Below, one piece after another: positions 58,199 through 64,000 of a DNA stretch of 64,000 nucleotides. Location: IMG/VR virus record IMGVR_UViG_3300046092_000062, positions 249,866 through 313,865 of that record; one strand, given 5' to 3'. Numbering within the stretch: the stretch's first letter is position 1; every line of letters starts with the position of its first letter. The position numbers and the translations under genes are program-made. The DNA comes from a virus. A model generated the notes under the pieces. That model was not told the origin of the DNA. It saw only the letters and a program-made list of their open reading frames with translations, and made no database searches.

Positions 58199-59399
58199 AC
58201 CCCATTGCCTTTGCGATTTCTAAGTGAGTTGTTCTAAAGTCTTGCTTGCGGTAGTCATCTGTGCGCTGCATTTGACGCAGGAATTCTGCACCATCGCTAC
58301 CTTGTCCGTTTTGTATAAACTTAACTACGTTGTCGACTTCTTGCTGATAACGACCCGGCCATGCAGTTGATTGCAGTTTAGCAATAACCAGCTCTTGTGC
58401 TGCGGGCGTCATGTATTGTACGCTCATCTGGTTAGGGCTATGTAGCATGTTGAAGTGGATGCTGTTAAACATCTTAGGTGCTGCCCAAGCTAGCAATTCA
58501 TCAATGTAATAAACGTTTTGAATGTTGATTGTAAAGCATAGCTGAGTTGTAATATTCTTCTGCACTCGACGCAATTGATGTGCTGCATCAACTACTTCAT
58601 TTGCTCTATCCCACTTAGCACCGTAGCGCTCATACTCAAAACGATCGCCTACGTTATCGACGCTAAATGCAATATCTACACGACCAAACTCTTTCCAAAG
58701 ATCCACTGCATCCTCAGGCCATTGGGTAGCATTTGTATTGTAGTGAATATCGATACCTTTTGCAAAACCGTTGTCTGCTGCATAACGCAATAGATCAAAG
58801 TGCTCTTGAATTAACCACGGCTCCCCACCAGTAAACTCAAAGTATTTGATATTGGGTAGCATCTCTCTGAGGTTGTCCCAGAACGTTGTGGTCTTACGTG
58901 GCCATGCGCCCTTCTTTAACCACTGGTATGCAATGTGTTGTTTCTTATCTGCACCTGCAGGCATGTAGTTCATTTCTTCTTCTGCCCACTTGCTGCTACT
59001 CCAGCTTCCGCAAATGCGACATTTTAAGTTACAAATGTTGCCTAGCTTTAAGTCAATGAACCACAGCTGATCCGGAGTATCATTGGCCCAGTCTACAAGC
59101 GGGTACAATTCCTTTAGTCGAATCTGGCTGTTGATACGCTTGCTGTTGCGACCAATTTCTTCTTCTTTCCAACAGTCACTACATGTCGCAGGCTTTTCAC
59201 CTGCACGGAATTGTCTACGCAGGTTCTGCATGTATTCGCTCTTGTACACTGTTGCCAAGTCGGTTTCGTTAAGATCGTACTTGACACCGTTTTCGTCTGT
59301 GATTTGCTCTTGTGCAAGACAACATGGGCGTGTGGTTCCCATTGGGCTAGTTTCAATACTAACCCACGGTAGCATACAAATAGTCTTAGGTAGGTGCAT
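58191..59399 (-). CDS. Radical SAM protein with N-terminal twitch domain 2, 402 aa
   Basis: C123-x3-C127-x2-C130 (ICNLKCRICG), then TGGEPWLIQE. The N-terminus has C8, C26-C27 and C73-x2-C76 (CSDCW), in the same order as copy 1. The start overlaps copy 3 by 14 bases. Confidence 0.85.
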   Translation of the reverse strand: MHLPKTICMLPWVSIETSPMGTTRPCCLAQEQITDENGVKYDLNETDLATVYKSEYMQNLRRQFRAGEKPATCSDCWKEEEIGRNSKRINSQIRLKELYPLVDWANDTPDQLWFIDLKLGNICNLKCRICGSWSSSKWAEEEMNYMPAGADKKQHIAYQWLKKGAWPRKTTTFWDNLREMLPNIKYFEFTGGEPWLIQEHFDLLRYAADNGFAKGIDIHYNTNATQWPEDAVDLWKEFGRVDIAFSVDNVGDRFEYERYGAKWDRANEVVDAAHQLRRVQKNITTQLCFTINIQNVYYIDELLAWAAPKMFNSIHFNMLHSPNQMSVQYMTPAAQELVIAKLQSTAWPGRYQQEVDNVVKFIQNGQGSDGAEFLRQMQRTDDYRKQDFRTTHLEIAKAMGYE

Positions 59400-60702
59400 A
59401 TTGTTTCAGCTCGTGTAATTCAGGAAACACATCAAAGAAGTTTTCTTTGCGTACATTGTCAATTAAATCATTGTTCTTAAAGAACTCTGGTAACTGGTCA
59501 GTGCTGTCATTTGCCATCATGAAGTTGATAATGCCTTCGTAACCGCTAGTGGCTCTACTTAGTTTGTCTTGTGGGCGTAGCCAATCTAAATGGCGCTCAA
59601 TTTTTGCTTTAGCCCTATCTTTAAGCACCTGCGGTAACACGTCAACACGATACCGGTGCGGATGCTGTAGGATGTTAATGTTCCAATCCATTGGGCGCAC
59701 TAAACCTAGCTCGCTCCAGTCACGGTGAAAGTCTGCGATATGCAAAACGTTCATCATGCTTACTGTGCTGCTAACATAGAAGTCTACGTTAGGACATACC
59801 TCAATCATACGCTTACGGTTGTCAACTGTTTGTTGCCAATCTTGTCCCTTACGTATGTACTCGCCACGTTCAAAGCTGCCATCTAAACTAGCGCCAACGC
59901 TCACACAGTCAAACAGTTTCCACATTTCAAATACGTCACGACCTTTAAACTTCATTTCGCTAAAGTTAGTGTTATAGATCAGTCGTACATGGAACATCTT
60001 GCGCTTAACCAGTTCGTCAAGCACCTTCCAATGTTCTTCCATAATAAGTGGTTCACCGCCTGCCCAGTAGATTTGTTCAAGGTGCGGAATATGCTCTTGC
60101 ATCTGCTCCCACATATCGCCTTTGTCTTTACCAGCATACATCACTTGTGGGTGTTTTGGATCCCATCCAGCTGCTTTTTCATCTCTATACCAACTACTTG
60201 AAAAGATGCTACCGCAGGTACGGCAGCTAAAGTTGCAAAGGTTGCTAAAGCGAATATCGTAGTAGCGCAATTTAAAGTCATCATATTGTCCATCCTCTTT
60301 TGTATCATCAACTAATCCAATGTGGTGCCCAAAGTTCTTGTTAGCACTTTCACGCATACTAAACAGTTTACTATCTTCTTGCTCATAGCACTTGGTGCAT
60401 TCCTTGCAAGGTTGATTTAGTAACATACGTTTACGCATGTCCTTCATCGGAGCATCGTTCCAAATCTCACGCATGGTTTGCGTTTTAAGATTACCAATTG
60501 GGTGCTCTGGCTCGCTTAGGCAGCAAGGATATGCACGACCATCGGGGAAGGCGTGCATGTGAATCCAAGGAATCATACAGAACTGATCGCTCTTGATTAG
60601 TCGATCAAGTTGATCTGTTCGTAGGTCTTCTTCTTTGATATAAACTGGCTTACGGGCGCCGTAGTTGTAATCTTTATAGTAGTCGTTTAGGTTATCTGCC
60701 AT
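59386..60702 (-). CDS. Radical SAM protein with N-terminal twitch domain 3, 438 aa
   Basis: C156-x3-C160-x2-C163 (LCNFSCRTCG) and AGGEPLIMEE. A 40-residue N-terminal extension precedes C42, C60-C61, and C99, C102, C105. It has the most twitch-like cysteines of the five. A tandem 10-base repeat lies directly in front of its ATG. Confidence 0.85.
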   Translation of the reverse strand: MADNLNDYYKDYNYGARKPVYIKEEDLRTDQLDRLIKSDQFCMIPWIHMHAFPDGRAYPCCLSEPEHPIGNLKTQTMREIWNDAPMKDMRKRMLLNQPCKECTKCYEQEDSKLFSMRESANKNFGHHIGLVDDTKEDGQYDDFKLRYYDIRFSNLCNFSCRTCGSIFSSSWYRDEKAAGWDPKHPQVMYAGKDKGDMWEQMQEHIPHLEQIYWAGGEPLIMEEHWKVLDELVKRKMFHVRLIYNTNFSEMKFKGRDVFEMWKLFDCVSVGASLDGSFERGEYIRKGQDWQQTVDNRKRMIEVCPNVDFYVSSTVSMMNVLHIADFHRDWSELGLVRPMDWNINILQHPHRYRVDVLPQVLKDRAKAKIERHLDWLRPQDKLSRATSGYEGIINFMMANDSTDQLPEFFKNNDLIDNVRKENFFDVFPELHELKQYAPT

Positions 60703-60730
60703 TATAGTGAATTATAGTGAATTATAGTTG
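60701..60730. repeat. Tandem decamer repeat, three copies
   Basis: ATTATAGTGA occurs twice and then ATTATAGTTG once, in the gap between radical SAM copies 3 and 4. On the minus strand each unit contains TATAAT, so the array could act as repeated -10 elements, or simply reflect slippage. Confidence 0.7.
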
Positions 60731-62071
60731 ATTATACCAAGCTGCTAGCTCTGGGAATGTGTTGCAGAAGTCTTTGCCCCTGCGTTGATCGTACTGTGCA
60801 AAGAAGTTTTTAAAGTCCTGTTGTAACACTGATTGCTCTGCTGCGCCTGCATGTGGAGTTATCATCACATCAAGGTAATCAATTAGTCGTTTCAATTGAT
60901 CAATTTCAAATCCATGGCACACGTTGCTATCTTTGTGTGCTTGATAGAAGTTGCTGAGATTTGTTCTGTATTGGGTGCGTAGTTCGTCGGGTAATACCAA
61001 CGGGCTTTGAAAACTTGGGAATCGTAAAATATTTAGCGAAAAGTTAATCGAGTCTTTACCATACTTACGCTTCCATGCCACTACCATCTCAAGGAAGCGG
61101 TCTAAGCTGCTAAGACATAGTGCGTTGACAGTACACATCACATGCAAACCACGGAACTTGCCGCTATCTAACAAACGCTCTACGTTGTTAGTCCAGTCCT
61201 CAAAGTTAATACCATCACGGATGTACTCAGACTGCAAGCCAATGGATTCGTTGCTGGTATACAAGTCAACTTCAACGCCATCAATGGCGCCAAGCAAGCG
61301 ATCGATATCTACTTCCGTGCCTAAGTTACTGTTAATAGCAAGGCGTGTCTTGCTCTTGCCTTTGTTGGTCTTAAACCATTCAATCAGCTTCCACGTTTCG
61401 CCCGACATCAATGGCTCTCCGCCGGTGATGCGTAGTTCCTTTAGTGTTCTGTGGAGATCGCTTTCCCACCACTTGTGAAAGGCGTCCACATAAGGATTAG
61501 CTTGACCGAAGCGATACAGTTGAGAGCTATCATGAGCATGAGTAAAGTGATTTCGTCCGTCACTAACCAATCCGTTATAGGCCCCGTTATTCCTAATGTC
61601 TTTAACCCAAGTGCTGCTAAAAGCAGGATTGCAGTAACTACATGCAAACTGACAAGTGCGGTCGAAAGCAATTTCCAAAGTTTGCAAATCCACATCGGTG
61701 CTGGCTGGGGTACTAAAAGCATAATTTAAATCCTTATCGTCATATATAACTGTTTTGTAAACACGGTCAGACACAGAGTCTTTACCCATGTCTTCAATCT
61801 TCCAGCAGTATTCACAACCTGCAGGACGTTCTCCCTTTTGCATCTGCTCACGTTCCATTTTCTTTTTAGAAGTGTTGTGCAGTGCTTTGGGGTTTGATGA
61901 TAGCTCACTCACATCAATTGCATGTGGCAACGGATGATGGCAGCTAGTGGTTTGACCACTACCTAACCAGATAGTGGCGTTGTACCATTTTGCTCCGCAG
62001 AAGCTTTCGCTCTTAATGTCAATCACTCTGCGTTTGTATTCTAGGTCTGTTTCGTTATTGATTCTGGGCAT
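60722..62071 (-). CDS. Radical SAM protein with N-terminal twitch domain 4, 449 aa
   Basis: C140-x3-C144-x2-C147 (TCQFACSYCNPAFSS) and TGGEPLMSGE. N-terminal C25, C44, C86 and C89 (CEYCWKIED). Copies 4 and 5 share a second sub-pattern (C-x-HHPLPH or C-x-HPPLHK, then PKALHN or PSALHN), so they form a subgroup distinct from copies 1-3. Confidence 0.85.
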   Translation of the reverse strand: MPRINNETDLEYKRRVIDIKSESFCGAKWYNATIWLGSGQTTSCHHPLPHAIDVSELSSNPKALHNTSKKKMEREQMQKGERPAGCEYCWKIEDMGKDSVSDRVYKTVIYDDKDLNYAFSTPASTDVDLQTLEIAFDRTCQFACSYCNPAFSSTWVKDIRNNGAYNGLVSDGRNHFTHAHDSSQLYRFGQANPYVDAFHKWWESDLHRTLKELRITGGEPLMSGETWKLIEWFKTNKGKSKTRLAINSNLGTEVDIDRLLGAIDGVEVDLYTSNESIGLQSEYIRDGINFEDWTNNVERLLDSGKFRGLHVMCTVNALCLSSLDRFLEMVVAWKRKYGKDSINFSLNILRFPSFQSPLVLPDELRTQYRTNLSNFYQAHKDSNVCHGFEIDQLKRLIDYLDVMITPHAGAAEQSVLQQDFKNFFAQYDQRRGKDFCNTFPELAAWYNQL

Positions 62072-63446
62072 GGTACCTACATTCGTCCCAGAACTCTTTC
62101 ATCTCTGGGAATGTTGTTTTAAAGTCTGTTCCGCGTCTTGCATCGTGATGATTAAAGAAGCGATAAAAGTCAGCACGTTGCAGTGTAACATATTCAGGAT
62201 CAAGAGTGCTACCTTCTTTCATCCATTCTATGTCACGAGCCATACGTTGAATCTCGTAATCCTTAAAACCTTGAAATGGTTTGTCTGCTGTTTCTTTGTT
62301 AGCTTCCATCCATTTTAGAATGTCTTCCATACGCTTAACATAGACCCAAGGCATGATCTGAATACTTTGCCAGCTAGGGGTGCGTAGCAAGGGAGTGTCA
62401 AACCAAACACGTTGATAAGTTGTGCTGTGCTGTTTTCGTAAATCCAGAATCCAATCTAGCTGCGCCTGTAAACCAACAATGCTTAAATTATTCATTGTGA
62501 TAATGAATGTGAGACTGTTGCGGTGAGGAATATCAGTTAGGTAACGCTGCACGTTGTTATGAACACGAGATGCTATCATGCCATGTCGAATGTACTCAGC
62601 CTGTTCCATATTGCCTGAGTCCAAACTAACATACTGCATAAAATGCTCAATTTGAGTATTGCACAAACGTTTTACATAATCAAGATACTGATCCATTAAC
62701 TTAGGATCTACGCTGAAGTTACTGGTCACATTCAAATGTAGGTCTGGCTTGGGCATAGCCAGCACATAGTCAAACACCTTGTAAGTGTTCTTGTCCATCA
62801 GCGGCTCGCCACCTGTCATGCGGAAATGTTTAAGTTTAGAGTACAGTTCAGGCCACCACTCCCAAAACGCATCAACGTAGGGATTAGACTCTCTGGCAGG
62901 TATTGGTCGTCTAGCATTAGTGAAGTGAGCCGGATCATTGTGAGGAACAGAGGTAGGAAAAGCACCGTGTCGTTGTACTTCATCAGCCCAACTGCTAGAA
63001 AACTGAGGGGAACAATAACTACACTTAAGGTTACAAGCGTGGTTAAAATTAACTTCAACATAACTTGGAATTGTATCTTCTTGTCCTGTAGAATTTTTGA
63101 TCTCGTCATAGTGTTCTGCTGCCCAAGGCTCTCCGCTTCTGTAATGTCTGTCACTTAGTTGATCATGTGCTTCAATGTTCCAGCAATAGCTACACTCACT
63201 GGGCTTTTCATCCTTTAGCATAATCACACGCTGTTGCTTTTTATGCTCGGTGTTATGTAATGCGCTGGGATTGAGTTTGATTGCTTCTGGATCAATCTTG
63301 TGCAATGGCGGATGGTAGCAACTGTTGTTCAATCCAGTTGGTAAGTGCAGGCTTACTTGTTTCCATTTAGCCAGACAGAGTGCAGGACCTAACTTGGCCT
63401 TCATCTCATCTGCTGCACTCATAAAGTCGCTCTTACCTGTTGTCAT
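62055..63446 (-). CDS. Radical SAM protein with N-terminal twitch domain 5, 463 aa
   Basis: C138-x3-C142-x2-C145 (ACNLKCSYCSPQFSS) and TGGEPLMDKN; N-terminal C24, C43, C85 and C88. Close to copy 4 in layout. It overlaps both neighbours. First radical SAM gene of the operon after the sulfotransferase-like gene. Confidence 0.85.
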   Translation of the reverse strand: MTTGKSDFMSAADEMKAKLGPALCLAKWKQVSLHLPTGLNNSCYHPPLHKIDPEAIKLNPSALHNTEHKKQQRVIMLKDEKPSECSYCWNIEAHDQLSDRHYRSGEPWAAEHYDEIKNSTGQEDTIPSYVEVNFNHACNLKCSYCSPQFSSSWADEVQRHGAFPTSVPHNDPAHFTNARRPIPARESNPYVDAFWEWWPELYSKLKHFRMTGGEPLMDKNTYKVFDYVLAMPKPDLHLNVTSNFSVDPKLMDQYLDYVKRLCNTQIEHFMQYVSLDSGNMEQAEYIRHGMIASRVHNNVQRYLTDIPHRNSLTFIITMNNLSIVGLQAQLDWILDLRKQHSTTYQRVWFDTPLLRTPSWQSIQIMPWVYVKRMEDILKWMEANKETADKPFQGFKDYEIQRMARDIEWMKEGSTLDPEYVTLQRADFYRFFNHHDARRGTDFKTTFPEMKEFWDECRYHAQNQ

Positions 63447-63981
63447 ATGAAAATTTCTCTAACATGTTTTTAACTAATGTGTAATTGGTTACTATCTCTT
63501 GGGGAGGAATTGGGTATTGGTTCTGCTTAAACTTAGTTGTCTTGCGGGACTTGACCATATCTTCGTAATAGACAATTTCATTTGGCGTGATTGCAAAGTC
63601 TAAATATTGTTCCATTAGAAATTGCTCTATGTCGTCTTTAGTTGACTCCCACGGTAACAAGTCTTTGTAGTCATTCCAGTCCGGCGAATGTTTGCTTATG
63701 CTAGCCTGCGTCTGTGCTCTAAATACGCACCAACTTAGATACTGTGCTACTTTGTCTCTGCGGCGTAAATTAACCACATAGTAATCACTTGTCCAACTAA
63801 GGTCTACTGCTAGCGCAATCTTTGCCCAGTTTTGCACAATGCTGCAATACACAAACTTGTCGGCTATATCAGGCAGTTCAGTAACTTCACCTAGTATAAC
63901 TTTTTCAGGCAACTGCGACTCGTTATAAAGCATGTCGCAGGTCATGTGACTGCCACTACGAGCAGTGCCAATGACTATCAT
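63433..63981 (-). CDS. Sulfotransferase-like protein (Stf0-like), 182 aa, possibly extending past the window
   Basis: VIGTARSGSHMTCDML is a P-loop-type 5'-phosphosulfate site, and YVVNLRRRDKVAQYLSW the matching 3'-phosphate site, as in Stf0-type sulfotransferases. ATG at 63981 is chosen; the frame continues to the window edge, so the true start could be upstream. It likely uses PAPS. Confidence 0.65.
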   Translation of the reverse strand: MIVIGTARSGSHMTCDMLYNESQLPEKVILGEVTELPDIADKFVYCSIVQNWAKIALAVDLSWTSDYYVVNLRRRDKVAQYLSWCVFRAQTQASISKHSPDWNDYKDLLPWESTKDDIEQFLMEQYLDFAITPNEIVYYEDMVKSRKTTKFKQNQYPIPPQEIVTNYTLVKNMLEKFSYDNR

Positions 63982-64000
63982 GCCTTTTATTCTCTGCACA

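Noticed and set aside
1-64000. tRNA genes, CRISPR arrays, insertion sequences, integrase or attachment sites
   Set aside because: I saw no cloverleaf in the short gaps, no spaced direct repeats, no transposase or integrase motif. A scan with a dedicated program was not possible.

Overview
The window looks like part of the genome of a large tailed bacteriophage of the T4-like (myovirus) type. The evidence is a family B DNA polymerase with all exonuclease and polymerase motifs, a T4 gp45-type sliding clamp, a 5'-nuclease, phage-type thymidylate synthase and dihydrofolate reductase, very tight packing (most neighbours overlap as ATGA or TAATG) and many small genes of unknown function. Several promoters match the bacterial sigma-70 consensus with a 17-base spacer, so the host is a bacterium; it cannot be named from the sequence. 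No tRNA, rRNA, insertion sequence, integrase, CRISPR array or gene-free stretch above 300 bases was seen.

Layout. 1-6830: proteins that look like virion or prohead-internal proteins. Three of the genes here, plus ones at 32.0 and 48.4 kb, begin with a short peptide ending in Glu that resembles the T4 capsid-targeting sequence, and several carry internal V-A-E-G type sites. One contains a complete-looking RelA/SpoT-type (p)ppGpp hydrolase HD domain; another joins an HExxH metallopeptidase to a nucleotidyltransferase. 6841-6954: a GC-rich, hairpin-rich non-coding element. 7.0-12.2 kb: replication (polymerase, clamp) and a methyltransferase. 12.2-31 kb: a modification region with a DpdA-type transglycosylase, FolE, QueD and QueE (7-deazaguanine supply), a sulfotransferase, glycosyltransferase, GalE, a truncated DegT aminotransferase, a cupin, a Rieske oxygenase, three PP-loop ATPase paralogues, MazG-like and histone-like proteins, an SGNH protein and a sugar O-methyltransferase. 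31-35.6 kb: 5'-nuclease and small conserved genes. 35.6-42.9 kb: a promoter-rich module with a ParB-like protein, a GIY-YIG-like protein, a MoxR AAA+ ATPase, a VWA/metallopeptidase partner and a Bax inhibitor-1 family membrane protein. 43-47.6 kb: small proteins, DHFR, thymidylate synthase and a second epimerase plus aminotransferase pair.

47.6-64 kb is transcribed leftward except for one gene. It is a near-continuous overlapping operon: a sulfotransferase-like protein, five successive N-terminal-twitch radical SAM proteins, an unknown protein, two SGNH proteins, a TobZ/NodU-type carbamoyltransferase, a DUF2061 membrane protein, a nucleotidyltransferase, a P-loop kinase, a repeat-containing glycosyltransferase-like protein and a GNAT-like protein. 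One glycosyltransferase-like gene inside this block is on the + strand, and its start codon overlaps the start codon of its divergent neighbour.

How it may work together (inference): the phage probably replaces some guanine in its DNA with a 7-deazaguanine made by FolE, QueD and QueE and inserted by DpdA. No zinc-cluster QueC is visible, so the base may stay at the carboxy-deazaguanine stage or be altered by the PP-loop enzymes. The many sugar, carbamoyl, sulfo and radical SAM genes point to a second chemistry acting on a sugar-like or nucleotide-linked product that I cannot identify. The structural proteins may carry enzymes into the host with the DNA.
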